Assembly (NCBI RefSeq): GCF_019649055.1
Contig: NW_026570305.1
Location: 496,001 to 560,000, forward strand
Direction of reading: 5' to 3'
Source: Paramacrobiotus metropolitanus
Lineage: Eukaryota; Tardigrada; Eutardigrada; Parachela; Macrobiotidae
DNA: 64,000 nt
The notes below the pieces were generated by a model. It worked only from the letters and a program-made list of their open reading frames with translations. It was not told where the DNA came from and did not search any database. The translations under genes and the position numbers were made by a program. Numbering within the stretch: position 1 is the stretch's first letter; each line of letters begins with the position of its first letter. Positions 10,502 to 23,557 of this stretch are shown here, one piece after another.

Positions 10502-13500
10502 TTAGGCGAAGAGAAGACGCCGCTTGACTTTGGAATGCACCAGCGCCTCCCGCAGTAAATTCGGGGGACTGCGGGGCCGACTGTCCGGATCCTGCGGCAC
10601 CTGGTCGCTCTCGTCCAGACTCAAATCCAACGGCGCACCACTGCTCGCCACACTCGACGCCGAGTTCACGCTGCAAAAAAAAACTTCAATAAATACGCCT
10701 GCCTATTTTGTTCGAAACGCCGGAAAATCCGTATTTAACATTGTATTTAAACTGCAAAATATTTTGATTCAAATTGTCAACTCGCAAATACAGCGTACAT
10801 GTATGCTCCAGCCATCATATATGTACATTTCCCATTACACATAATGATAATGTTTTAATAACCGTTACATACGCGCCGGTTAAATTATGAAAGTAAACTT
10901 AGTTAAGCCCCTTCTGGTATTTAAGTACGTACACAAGTACACAGTACAACTTAGTTAAGTACACAGCTACGCCAATCCTTCAAAATGATAACTGCTTGTA
11001 ACCTCATTACTAAGAAAAATCGCAGAGTAACAAAATCCGACAACATGACAGAAAATTTAAAAAAGTGTTCAAAAATTGACGACTGAAAAATGTTACTTCT
11101 ATTCTAAAACTTTACGTTAACGGTCAAGCGGCAGAAAAAATAAACAATTTACCAGAGATAATCTGTAACTCACAGATCGTTAGATTAAAATTAATACACT
11201 GACAGGGACTACACAGGCGAAGTTATCAGCCACGACACTACGATTGCTTTTAAATTAATGATAATTTTTACGGTCAAGTTGGTTGTCGCTCCTCATTTCA
11301 GCTGTGAGCAGGTGACAACAGTCAAACTGAATCAATTTCGCATATCTCTCCTCTGGACATTACGCCAATATATCGAACAGTATGTTATGGCATGGCGAAA
11401 TCAGAACGCAAAAAAAGAAGGAGAATTCAATAAATTACTGAATTATACAATTGATGAATATGTAATAAAACAAGATCAATGAATAATTAACCACAAATTA
11501 AAATAAAAGCAGGCAGTTGTTAATCGTATACGAAGAAACCATACCAAAACTTACAGGAAATTCTGGCCGTTTTCCACCGACAGACGTTTCCGTGGCCGCT
11601 CATTAGAGCCCGGCGCTTTGGGGATGAACCCGTTCTTCTTCCTGTAGCACTCCGGAACGGGCAGTTCCGTCGGGTGACACGCCGGCGTCTCTTTATCGCT
11701 CTGCGCCAGTACCAGCAAGCACTCCTTCGCGGACAACCGTTTGGCGGCGTTAAACAGCAAACAGCGCCGGATGAGCTCCAAAATCACCAGCGGGGATTGC
11801 GGCAACACACTGGACCATGGCCGGGCTCCACACGCCGGAAACTGGATAACCACACCCCCCACGGGATACTCCGAGGGCAGCGGTGCACCGATCACCTGGC
11901 AGATGGCGTTCAGCTGGGCAATATCACAGTTACCTGCACAGCAGACGAAAATTATAACTATCAAGTACACGGTTTAGTGCAAAATTCGGGATATTGCAAA
12001 AAATTGGGATATCATTTAATCCGATTGTATAAAGCAGTTTTCTCGGTGTTAAAAAATGTAATCATTTTACAAGCTTCATTATATTAAAATTCAAATAGGC
12101 GATAGCCACCAAATTAACATTAACACAAAAGCGTTGATCAAACTGGTACTCAATAATTTAAAACTAAAAATATTTACGTCACCAGAAATTTACACCCAGG
12201 AAAACTGATATGGTTTCTTGCATCTGTATGCAGATTCAAGATGGCTCACGACAAGAAATACTGCTTATGCCACTGCACTACGATGCTTAAATAAATACTG
12301 TGGGCATATGGAAGCCAGTATGTACTGTGGACATTCGTCCTCGTACAGCCCGGCTACACAAACATTATAATATTACTATTTAATCCCAAAATAACTTCCA
12401 AAAAAACAGCAGTATCAAATGACAGAAGTGCCTTACCGACAAACAACGGTTTGCGGATGTAGAATTCGGCCGCGATGCATCCCAGCGCCCACATATCCAC
12501 AGGGAACGCGTACTCCCGCACGCCCAGCAGGATCTCGGGGGCGCGGTAGTAGCGGCAAGCGAAGGGGTTAGTGAAGGCGGCCTTGCCATTCAGCTGCTTA
12601 CTCGACCCCAGATCCCCGATCTTCACGTCCCCGTCCACGCTGACCAGCACGTTGTTGGGCTTCATGTCGCGATGGATGATGTTCTCGCTGTGGAGATAGG
12701 CCAGGCCCTGCGCGACGCCCTGCAGGTAATATTTCACTTGTCCAACTGTAAATAAAAAATACGGTTTTTCAGTTATTCATGTATATCGCTACAATTATTC
12801 AGTATTATTCTGCTTTAAAAAGCAGGCGTTCCTAATAAATAATTAACTAACTGCAAATCAAAAATACGGCTCGTTAGTTATTCCTCTACATCGTATTAAT
12901 ATCAAAATAAAAAATTATTTACGTATGCCGCTTGACACACGGTAGTGCCAAGAGGCAAGAGCCAAGAGATAATGGGCAAGGAAGTTACTCTTGCAATTGA
13001 TGAACACATTGCCGCTGTACTACGTCGTCACTCAACATTCATGAAACGTATTCGCAACTTTCACTGCGATGTTTACACTTTCTCTGTCACAATGTCAAAA
13101 ATATAAATTCATAACAAAAAATGCAATAAACCTGCGGAATATTCTTCGATTAAAGTCATTAAATAACTACACCAATTACCGGAGAAGGCCGCAATGCCGC
13201 GGTCGACGATGAGGGCCTCGAGGGTGAAGTGGACATACTCCATGACCAGCGTCTTCTGGGGTCCGTCGCAGAAGGCCGACAGCAGGCGCACGATGTTGGG
13301 GTGGTCGAGGCGGGCGAGGATCTCCGCCTCGCGGAGGTGGCAGGCCTCGCTGATGCCCAGGTGGTATCGCTCCTCCTGGCTCAGCAGGCGCAGATGCTTG
13401 ATGGCCACGATGCTGCCTTCCTGCAGGTCGCAGGCCCGGTACACCGTGGCGTACTGGCCGCGGCCCAGGATCTCCAGTTTGTGGTAGCGCCGCGGGTCCA

Positions 13501-14402
13501 CGCGCTCGTAGAAACTGTCATCCTCGAAACTGCAGAAAAAAAACAATATAGAAAATTTCGTGAAAATCTCCGAAAGTTTTTGTTGCACAGAATTTCTGAT
13601 AAATATCGTAAATTCAGCTTTTAATTTTAATCAATAAAACATATAAAAATAAGAATTCGAGTTGTAAGGCTGAATAAATAAGGAATTTAATTTCACAATT
13701 TATTTTTACAATTTGGTAAGAATTTACCAAATTCCATCTCATGGCGTCCTTGGCACATATTTTTTGAAATTATTAAAAATCAGCAGTATTAATTAAATTA
13801 AGCATTTTTTTATTTTTAGCTTCATAATCAGGGGATACAGGATTATTGCAATTTTATAGCAGAAAAAATAATTATTTTTGCGAGAAACAGAGAAATAACA
13901 CTATTATAACAGTATTCGGCGATTCGCGTTCAAACGATTATTAAAACTGCTGCGACAGCGTGTACATGTACTTAATATTTATAAATTTGCCATCAAACAG
14001 TTAATTTACAGAAGAATTTACAGCTGGCATTATAATTTACTAAAATAATTCAGGAAATACTTAAGGCATCGCCAGAAGTAAAAAATGCACCGTTTGGTTA
14101 GGTGCAGAAAAAAATTCATAAAAAATAAATTACTTATTAAAAACAACAATGTTTTACAGTTAATCTACACGAAAATTAATGCATTGTTTTCGTTACCTTC
14201 GTTCGGTATCCTGCGAGAAGACGGACTCATTGGCGGTCAGCGTGGACTGCGAGCTGGTGGAGGCGAGCGTGTCCGCGTCAGACGACTGCGTGTGAGTGCA
14301 GCTGCACGCGAGTCCTTCAGCGGATTCGCATGAGAAGATGAGCGAATCCCCCGATTCAACCGACACACCGCTCGTGTCCAACAACTCCGCTTCCTCACTC
14401 AT
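10502..14402 (-). CDS. CDK7-like cyclin-dependent protein kinase
   Basis: Five exons on the minus strand, 14197-14402, 13180-13529, 12437-12745, 11555-11933 and 10502-10670, all with GT-AG borders and matching phases, encode 470 residues. After a Ser/Thr/Glu-rich lead of about 80 residues comes the kinase fold: glycine loop GRGQYATVY, VAIK lysine at about 113, a LREAEIL helix where CDKs carry PSTAIRE-type residues, HRDMKPNN at about 210-217, and RYYRAPEILLG. The metal-binding motif is DLG instead of DFG (about 230-232). The order of motifs and the sequence around ATVY and the C helix fit CDK7 best. CDK7 phosphorylates other CDKs and the RNA polymerase II tail. The C-terminus is long, acidic and ends in a basic patch (KVKRRLLFA). 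Three of its introns carry the 15-base motif in sense orientation. Confidence 0.85.
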
Positions 14403-15292
14403 TGAACCAATTACCCGCGCCGATCAATCCGATTATACTACGCCGCGGGAGCTCCGTGTCTGGCCGACGAAAACCCGAGCGGCGAGCGGAAACCCAAACA
14501 TAAACAAACAATTTCCCAATTTCGGAACGCGAAAATTAATTTCAGGTAAGTATTAAACGTTACACTGCCACGACTGAAAAACAACTCCTGCTGATTTTTT
14601 AAAGCATCCAAAACTTAAAACGTTTGAGTTCTCGAATAATTAATAAATAATCATAGCCAAATATAAAATGTAAACTGAAATTTCAAAAATCAAAAGCAAT
14701 TTATTAGGTCTTAGGATGAATTTCTGTGGGAAAATGAAAAATGTTGTTTGGCGCGTCGATTTTGAGCGCGTAAAAGTAAGAAACAGCATCTGATTGGCTG
14801 ATGCATACGCTGTAAACTATGCGCAGCCACGCCCGTTCCCCGCTCCGATAACGGAACGATACGTCCCTGTTACGTATCGGCTACGTTGAAACGCGTGCGC
14901 TGTACGAGAAAACGTACCGTTTCACACTCGGTTGATTTCATGATTTTTCGGTTTTCCAGCAGAACGTTGGAAATTTAAAAACTGGTTTTTAACGGCTTGA
15001 CTGAACTTTAAATCATCTTTTCCATTCTTCATTCTTTCTTTCCAGGCACATCTCAATTTTCGAAAAGATGCTTTTATGTTTTATCACTGTTTCATGTTTG
15101 CTCTGAGGAAGCGTGCAGGCGCGTAATAGCCAGCGTGAAAAACCGGATTTTTTTGCCAGCATCAGCAGCAACGCGCGGTGGTCTGCGCAGGTTTTTATTC
15201 AACTGGCTTTTCAGTTTTCACATGTGTTCCGTTGTTATTTTCCAGACGGCTTCAGTAGCCAATAAGTTTTAATTCTCTCTGCTGCTTTGCAG
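14403..15292. promoter_or_regulatory. Probable divergent promoter region
   Basis: The stretch separates the kinase start (- strand) from the non-coding + strand exon at 15293. A locally GC-richer part at 14790-14900 has a GATTGGCTG box (inverted CCAAT), CACGCCC, and paired ACGGAACG/TACGTATCGG elements. There is no coding evidence. Assignment as a bidirectional promoter rests on position and composition only. Confidence 0.35.
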
Positions 15293-15516
15293 GAAGTGCA
15301 AATAGGATTTGCGGTGTGTGTTTTGGCAAGCGTCGGATTGGCGTTGTTGTGCATTATGCGGAGGACCTCGATTTTTGGATGATTTTGGAATAATTCGGAG
15401 CCGAAACAAGTCAATATTGACTGTCTGGATTGGAATGTTTCCTTGTCGGATGTTTGGCAACGGAGATTCTCGGCGTGATTGGCGTTGTTAGGAATGCCAG
15501 CCGTCAGAAATTCTTG
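15293..15516 (+). other. Probable non-coding (5' UTR) exon
   Basis: A good acceptor (pyrimidine run then TTTGCAG) precedes 15293 and a strong donor, GTGAGTAAG, follows 15516. The 224 bp between have no ORF that continues. It could be a 5' leader exon of a transcript reading toward MICAL, or an exon of a long non-coding RNA. Confidence 0.4.
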
Positions 15517-18500
15517 GTGAGTAAGAATTATAAAAATGGCGTAAATAATTTTATAAATAGCTGGGAAATTTTTTGAGACGCTCTTTTAATTTTTGGAAAG
15601 TTTTAACTTTTTAGTTTCTATTTTGAATTGTAATAGTTTATTATCAATAATAGCGACTTTGCAGCTGGCATTTCTGACGTTATTTGAGCGAATAAATAAC
15701 GTGGAAATTTTTATTTATTTTCAGTGGAATCGATGCAGTTTTCTCATTTATTGCATAATTTTAATGTGACTGATTATTGCTCTGCTATTTATTATTTTAT
15801 GAATTACCATCTTGCATTTCGGAATGTTTTCAAATATTATTTTGGAAAACGACCAAGCATCATAACTGGCGATTTATTTTTTAAATAAATTTAATTGATA
15901 ATAAATATGCACGCTTTATTTAATTTTTATTGGAATTTATGATCGGTAAAATTATCCAGTTTTGTTTTGACTATTTTCGGAGGCTGAAATTTAAAAAAAA
16001 AAGCGACAGAGAATGATGTCTTTATTGTCACCAAAATGGATTTGCAGTATGCGTTTGTTTTGTAGCCAGTTTTAAAAATTTAAAGCTTTAGAAAACCAGT
16101 TTTGCCAAAAGGAACACTTGGAGCTTTTTCTAATGTGAACGAATAATCGCTTTTCCAGCATAATACGAATACACGTTGTTGTCGACCAGCATTTGCAGGC
16201 ATAACAAACAGCGTCTTGTAACAGTGTTGAAAGGGAAATGTTTAGATTGCTGGCGCTGAATCGGCGCAATCTTCGGCCAGAAGAAGTGTTATGCGGCACT
16301 TCTTTTTGTTCAATTGGTCAATTCGGCGGGGCTTGTTGAAAAACTGACATATGTTGCGGTTGCATGTTTTCTCTTTCGTCAGAAAACGGCGGGCAAAATC
16401 ACCAACGCTTCCGTACGTTCACATGGCTGATGATGAAATGACCGTTTATGTACATGTGCCTCTTCAGCAAAGTTTGACAAGTGATTTTGTAATAAACGCT
16501 ACAATTGACAGAAACGCACTGCGGTTTCATGTTGTGGCACTTTTCCCATCCAGCGGAAATAGCGAAGACACCTGCATAATAATTACGCATATGTTATTTC
16601 ATGTGTTTGTTTCCTGTTTTTAATTCTTGCGCAAGGTTCTTAAGTTTTCCCTGTCAAGCTGTAATTTATTTCTGACGAATTTTTTTTTAATTTTTTGCGA
16701 CATTTTTTCGTGTAATTGCAAGCGTCCTTGCATTTCCGGCATTATTACTAATTTTTTATCTCCGGTTCTACTTCTGTATTTTTTATTGTGTTTTTTACAG
16801 CTTCTTTCGTATTTGAATTTTTTAAAAAATGATATTTTAGAAATGTAGGATATAGAAATGTTTTTTTGGAAATAGATTAGAAAATAGAAGAAAACTACTT
16901 ATAGAAAATAGTATTTTGTTAGAAATAATTAGGAAATAATTTAGGAAATATAGTTTAGTTTTTTTCGTGTACCTTTTGGTCTTTTACTGTCGGAACGGCA
17001 TAAGCGTTACACGGTCTTTTTCAAATCCGCAAAGGCGTATTATACTTTTTGGTTTTGCCACCGTTTCTTGCTTGTTTTATCGCACGCGTTTCCGTTTCGT
17101 AATTTAATAGCCTGTGGTTATTTTTTCCAGTTCGTGTGACCTTTTTTCTCGTCGCTCGCAGTCGGTGCGCATTTTAAAACGCGATGTGGCGGTTGAGATT
17201 TGTTGGAACCGATCTGCTAATTAGTTCCGTCGTTGCTCCGTTTTTTCTCTTTTTTTCTCGTTTCGCTTTCGCTGCCAGCCGGTTGTGTAAGCGCCAAGTT
17301 GGCTAATCGGTTTGCAGAACGGAACACTGTGCGATCGCTGCCGGCACTGCGCACCGCAGAAGAAAACGAACTTTCTTTTGTTATGGATTTCTCTTCAAGT
17401 TCAACTTGACAGATATTTTCTTGTTGTTGAATAAATTTACTTTCCTCGATACATTACAGCCGGCATACATTACCGTATCCGTTGTTTGCCATGGTTATTT
17501 ACGGTGCCGGAAGGAAAACTAAACTATGTTGTTTTAAACATTATTTGCTGCTACTTTTTTGAATTCGAATCGTGTTTCGGGAACGAAAATTGTAATGCAT
17601 TAAAAAGATCGACGCTCGGTGTTTATGTGGGTTTGATAGTGGGGGCTTAGGTTTATTGGTTTTTTTTTTTATTAATTACATTAATTTTATTTGTGGGTTA
17701 CAGTGGTTTATGTGATTTTACCTCTGTACTGTCTGCTCTCAAGTCCGTAGGCTGTTTACAATTTTAAGCACTATTCGCATGCACGTTTAAGTAGGAGATC
17801 GTAGTGCAGAGGCAGTTGATCGACTCTCCGAATCCGATTCCGATTTGTTTACCTGCTTTGTTAAAACTTTACATTTGGAGCGGCACTAAACGGGTTTAAT
17901 ATTTTGCTTATCGAAAACAATTTAATTTTTAAGATTTTTGGGAATAATTACGGTATCAGGTATTCTTATTAACTGCTTTGAATCGGGAACGAGCCAAGAT
18001 TATAGGTAATATATAATTTTAAGAACTGCGAACTCGCCGCAAATTGACATCTCATATTTAATGAGAAGCATAATTATTGTCATTTTTTTGCCAGAACCCC
18101 CAAAAAATATTTAAAAGTTAAAACCGTGTCAAAGAAGCTGTGCATACAATTAAGCAACATTTCGTGGTTCTTTTTTGTGGATATGTTATTGCGAAATTTT
18201 GACATTTGGGCCGTCGTTTGTGGGGTGTCGTCACACCAACTGCCACCGCATCCGGCACGTAAATCACGTAAACAATGTGCTTCTTATCAGCAACATTTGC
18301 TTTCTTATCGTGAAATGTGTTTTCGTTGGCCTGGTTTTATTCTGGATTGATGATAACACAGAGATACAATTGGCTGGCTGCGCCGTGTGAGAAATACTGG
18401 CCGGCACCGGCGAAGAGTGGAAAAACGCTTGCTCCGTGCAGACGGTGAACTTTCCAGTCGGATGGTTATGAAGCATGTCAGACCACTCGAGCAATCTTCG

Positions 18501-21500
18501 ACGGTAGTGTTTTTTTCTTGACCGTTTACTCTCAACCCGATAATTGTTCTCTTTGCTGAATGGAATACGACTTTTCGAGTTTTCGGCTGTGTTTGTGTGG
18601 GATTATATTTACTGTTTGACAGGTGGGTTGGGCTTTTTTACGAAATTCTGCATAATAATGCGCGTAAAATTGCGACTAAAAAAGTTTAATGTTTGACAAA
18701 TTTATTTACTTATTGTCTTCTCTTAATTTATTTAATTTTCGTTTATCGATTTTTTGAAATTTATCTGTCAAAAAGCTGTCTTCTACTATTAAGGATTTGT
18801 TTTATTTATAAATATTAATAAATTATTATTATTATTGTTGATTTATTCTCCTAGTATTGCAGATTTATTAATTTTAATTACGATAATATTTTTAATTAAA
18901 AATATATTTCTTTTACAGGTTAAAAAAGCAGTTATATTTTTGTAGCCATTATTTGAAGAGTGTTTGTCAATTTTGAGGAAAGCACACTGGTCCTTTTCCT
19001 TTTGTTACCCTGTGTCATCTGTTTGAATCGGACTGACTGCTGGCGTAACAGTAAATTGTGCGTGTGTTTTTTTATCCATTCTGTCAATGTTCTGCATTGA
19101 TTTTTTTGTGGCTTCATGCCCGGTTAGTCATATTTGATTTCGTGACATTAGCCAGTATAAATCTGCCACCGTGCTCAACCATGCGCAGCATCTTTTCAGC
19201 GTGATTTTATGCAGCATAAATATTGCTTTATCCGGATGCAGTGTTTAGGTTAAAATCTTTTGCAGGTTGTAAAAATGATTCACTTTGCTATAAAAAAGTG
19301 TGTTCTTGCGGAGCTGTATTTCGCAGTACTGGAGCAAAATGTACTGTGAATTTATTTCAGCTGCACGGTCAGTAAAATAAAATATTTGACCTATTTTTGC
19401 GATAACAAAATAATTAAAATGTCCCTAAATCTTTATGATATTGCCCGAGATCTGTCAATCAACTATCAGGCCAAATATTTGATTATTTTTGTTGTGAAAG
19501 ATATTAAAAATCCATCCAATATTTTCTGAAATATGGATCCGTCCAAAATTAAAAAATTATTTTGCTTTATATGCAGCGAATTTTTCCTTTCTTGAAACTG
19601 CTCTGAATTACAAATTTCTCTCTGGAAACGGTCTTGTTTGTCGCTTACTATTTTTACACAGAGAGGTAGTCGAAAAAATTATTATGCAAAATTACATGAA
19701 AAAAATTCCGCAGTCAACAGACAGTAGAACGAAAAGCAAACAGCGCGGCATATTTTTTCAATGGATGGCACTATGCTGCTTTTTTGCACTGGATGGGCAT
19801 GTCAAGTGGTAAGGTCGTATTGTGACTGGGTAATTTTATCCTGCTGGCCTGGGTTGTGTTTGGCTGTGTGCTGAATAACATATTTCCGTTGTGAGCCCGG
19901 TGTGTGTGCTGGTCGAGCTGGCTTGACCAGTTGGATGTTACTGTAAATAAATCAGGCTGGTATTTTTTTCATCGGCACACACTGCCAGCCACTCGAGAGA
20001 CACCAGACACTTGAGAAAACATTTTACATTTCCGCTGCCGATCAGACTGATCCGCCGGCACCGGTTGCCCACTGGGCGGTGGCCTTGAATCGATGCTCCG
20101 AGAAAAAACTCCAACGCATAATTTGCACATGACGAACTTTGCGCACATGTGGTTATGGCTTTTTTCATTCGCTTCGGCTGGTACATGGCGCGCTTTTTTT
20201 CCGTAATTTGCATGTGACAACAATTAATGCAAACGGCACACGAGTACACACACTGCTGCTGTGTTGAAATTGTTGTGTCAACGTTGTTCGCTCTTTTTAT
20301 TTTGTATATAAATGTTGATAATAATCTTTGAATTATTATAACAGAATAAATGTGTCGTATTTTTAATAATATAAATGCAGCATTTTGCAATGCGCTTGTG
20401 CGTGGTTTGTGTTGTTGCACGATAAATTTATTATGTTTGGAAAACAATAGTCTGTACCCAGATTTTTTATTTCGAATTTTGTTGGCTGAAAATCCGTTGA
20501 AACGTTTTAGCTTTATCTGCACTGGTAATATAATCTGATGCATATTCCCGCTGTTTCATAAATCATTTTGTATGGGTTTTTTTTTGTTTTCGTTAGGTTT
20601 CGTTGATAATAATTCATAAATAATTTATTTTTGTAGCGCGTTTGCAGGCTTTCGATTTCGACTGCAAATGTTATTCATCCTAATTGATAATCCATATTTG
20701 ATTTATTTGTGTCTCGATTTAGTTGGTCGAAGTCAGAATGTCGTGAACTGCGATGTTTGTGTTTTTAGCTGAGCGTGAATAAGCGATGTAGTGTATCGAG
20801 TGCATGACGTTTCGCGTGACACATTTCGGTCAGAATTCTGTATGATGAACTGTATTTAATTGATTATCTTCATCTGCACATCGTTTACACTGATCCATCA
20901 TTTTACTGACATTTTACTTTATTTGTACATTTCCGTAATTGAGATCACGGTTTTTGTTTCCGCTTAGTAAAACCGGTGAAATCAGGCCAATTAATATGTG
21001 ACTTTTGCAGTATTTTTTTGGGAGTACATATAACATTCGATCGACTGCATTTGCTGATATTGAATTTAAATTGGATCAATAACAGTTCCATTTGTTTGAA
21101 CAAAATAACGATACTTACATTGAAATTTGTGTGGCACTGCTATTGTTTTAAAAAGACATCCAACAACGATGAAAGCAGAACGTTTATATTTAAGATCTAC
21201 GATGACTGATATTTAAAAAAATCATTTTTAAAAATGAATAATTTAAATTTAAAAAATATTTTAAAATAACTGGAAATTGTGTAAAATTCGTTGCTTGTAC
21301 ATATATTACGGTAAACACAAATCACGAGGCAGCTGGGTATATATTTGTATTTATTTGATTATGCGCTAAGGGAATACGGAAGACTTCCGTCTGCTGGTGC
21401 TGGCTCGGCAGCTCATCCAGTCTAGTGTGTTTTGACAAATCCGCTAAATCGCTTGGGTCCACAGCGCAGTGCCTGTGTTGGATGGGTGTCAATATGTCGG

Positions 21501-21590
21501 TGGAGATTTTGGTCCCTGACAAACATCTGCCTCTACACACCGACTGACAACACTTGAAAAAAGCAAATTAGGTTGGTTTACATGGCGAGT
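15517..21590. other. Six kilobases without a supported gene
   Basis: AT-rich, T-run-rich sequence. The ORFs here (for example 16351-16623, 18126-18494 and 19938-20543) have no family resemblance or splice context. The 15-base motif occurs once, in sense orientation, at 17799-17813, which would fit a long + strand intron between the exon at 15293 and MICAL. Otherwise I see nothing. Confidence 0.4.
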
Positions 21591-21600
21591 GTGCGGGGGA

Positions 21601-21608
21601 TATAAAAG
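21601..21608 (+). promoter_or_regulatory. Candidate TATA box of MICAL
   Basis: TATAAAAG sits in a GC-rich local setting. About 30-40 bp downstream is CCAGTCAGC, which contains a TCAG-type initiator. A strong donor follows at 21761, as expected for a leader exon spliced to 23512. Confidence 0.55.
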
Positions 21609-21631
21609 CCTCTTAGCGTCAACCGGCACTC

Positions 21632-21760
21632 GTTGCCAGTCAGCTGGGAGTGGAGTTGTCTTTCCTCCACACTTGGCGCAGAATCTGACATTTTTTTGGA
21701 AACATTTTTGTTGTGTTTATGATTGGTTTGTTTGGCTAATTTTTACCTGATGCTGCATTG
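21632..21760 (+). other. Mical: Probable 5' UTR exon of MICAL copy 1
   Basis: Starts about 30 bp after the TATA box and ends at GCATTG with donor GTGAGTTG at 21761. The matching acceptor is TTCTTGCAG just before 23512, which leads into the first coding exon. The 5' edge is approximate. Confidence 0.5.
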
Positions 21761-23245
21761 GTGAGTTGTAGACAAAATATGGATGATTTTATAATTTTCT
21801 TTTATTTTGCGCTGGTTTGTATATCTGCAGACAGTAATGCTTTTGAATCAGTTTTATCTTTTTTAAAGGAAACTTTTTATGTTTTTATTAATTTTGTATT
21901 TTTAATGAGTCGCCTCTCGTTTTTTTCTCGACATTTTTGGCGTCTGAAATTCTCCAGCATATTTTCTGTTATTTATATCGCGGTTTTGCTTTGAGGTTGT
22001 TTTTTGACGTTATTGGAAATTATTTGTATGGGAGCGTTTTTAATATGCGTGGCATTATGATTGTCTGTGAGCATTTCCCATTATTCCACCCTTTAGTTCA
22101 TATTTAATCAGCTGAATACATTGTTGACCCCGCTGTTATTGTTGCCGATTTCTCGTTGAGGTCAGAAAGCAGAATAAATTAGGTGATACAGATTGTCAAT
22201 ACTGCAGTACCGAAATGCCCACGCATGGCTCATGGAAAGAAACATTATTGATCATTATTCATTGCCACTATATTTGCTGACATTGAATTATGATGGCATA
22301 CATGCAACGTTGAACGCCTGCAACGGCTGCAAAGAGACCATAATGTGTAACGTTTTATTTGCACCAGAATTTTATTACATTTTCTGTAAAATGGATTTGG
22401 CGGTTTATGAAGTTATAAAATATTTTTTCTTATTTTTGTTTATATTTTTACTAGTATTATGCATTTGTTTTTTGCAAATTTGCGATTTTTCGTTTAGTGT
22501 CCGAAGCTGCGATATAATGGTAATTAAAAATTATCATAGAATCAGACTTTCTCGTTTACTAAACTGCATTAATCATCGATAATTACGGTATTTAAGAGAG
22601 TTGGTTTTGCGGCTAGTAACAATGACTGTTAGCACTTGTAAACATAGTTTTGGTGAGTAATATGTTTGTTCGCGTGAGGAAAAAAAACAGGAGCAATCGC
22701 CGTTCTTATGACTGATTCATCAGATAGCGCTTTCTTGTCGAACGGAAAAAGTTTGTCAGAATTATTTCTCACTGTCGTGTAGAGTAATTCTTCTGCCCGT
22801 GGAAATGAAGTGGCTAACTGAATAATTGGAAGTTTTGCATTTTAATGTGTTTGCCTGTTCGCACCGAACGGACTTGTCAAAGGGAATTAAATTTGAGAAA
22901 TGGCATATGTCGCTTTTCGCTGAATTATTCTTGTGTGTGCGAGTGTTCGAGCGAAATTCATATGTTCTGCGTGAGCGTGAATCGGTGATGGCGAGCTGGT
23001 CAGTGGGCAATTTTCGATTTCAGTTTACCGTGTCCGTTTCCTTGAATTATGGCCGTCTTCTGAATCTAGGCGTCTGACTTGGGAAAATTGTTGTTGTTTG
23101 TCTGAAGTTTGTTTTCCTATACATAAAAAACGGGGAAATTTTTCTGTTGTTTAACTTGAGCTTTGTTAATCTTGGACTACCTACGAGGAAAGTGTGTAAA
23201 CTGCACTTCAGTTATTTACTAACAAGTAACGATTATTCAGTGAAA

Positions 23246-23260
23246 TCGTAGTGCAGTGGA
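23246..23260 (+). promoter_or_regulatory. 15-base intron motif, best MICAL example
   Basis: TCGTAGTGCAGTGGA in the 5' UTR intron. Other + strand copies (start positions): 17799, 24365, 26054, 28962, 30136, 30942, 31735, 34350, 35165, 36993, 37806, 40824, 41542, 44054, 45443, 47447, 49198, 52876, 53698. Minus strand copies: 10083, 11229, 12269, 13011, 27898, 32949, 42888. The consensus is roughly TCGTAGTGYAGTGGC. Function unknown. Confidence 0.7.
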
Positions 23261-23511
23261 ACGTTAGGGGTATGTCAGTTCCTTACTGACCACATTTGAG
23301 ACATTTTCCCGAATAAAAACGTTTGTTGACTATATAGAGATGATTTTTAAGATTTTCATTTCAAAATTATTTTATTAGTTTTTTGTGATATCTGACGGGT
23401 TAGTTGCAATCGATCGTTTACAGTAATTTTAATAATATATTTAATTGCGTTTTTCTTTTGCGTTTTGCGTTTTTCTAGGCAAAAGTATTTTTATATATGT
23501 TTTTCTTGCAG

Positions 23512-23557
23512 ATTTATGAATGAACGAGTTATTTCGGCAGCCGAAGCGTGATTCACG
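23512..23557 (+). promoter_or_regulatory. Mical: 5' leader with two upstream ATGs
   Basis: Between the acceptor and the MICAL start, ATGAATGAACGAG offers two short uORFs in different frames. One ends at TGA 11 codons later. The other ends at the TGA that overlaps the MICAL ATG (ATGAG). Copy 3 keeps the second ATG with a nearby stop. Such uORFs commonly lower translation; that is inference here. Confidence 0.5.

Noticed and set aside
11674-12087. Open frame on the + strand over the kinase exon 4
   Set aside because: Antisense shadow of a well-supported exon.
19938-20543. Open frame of 201 residues on the minus strand
   Set aside because: No domain, no splice context and an AT-rich chance composition.
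22193-22582. Open frame of 129 residues with a hydrophobic stretch
   Set aside because: It lies inside the probable 5' UTR intron, no family is recognised, and no paralogue was noticed upstream of copy 3. It looks like a chance T-rich ORF.
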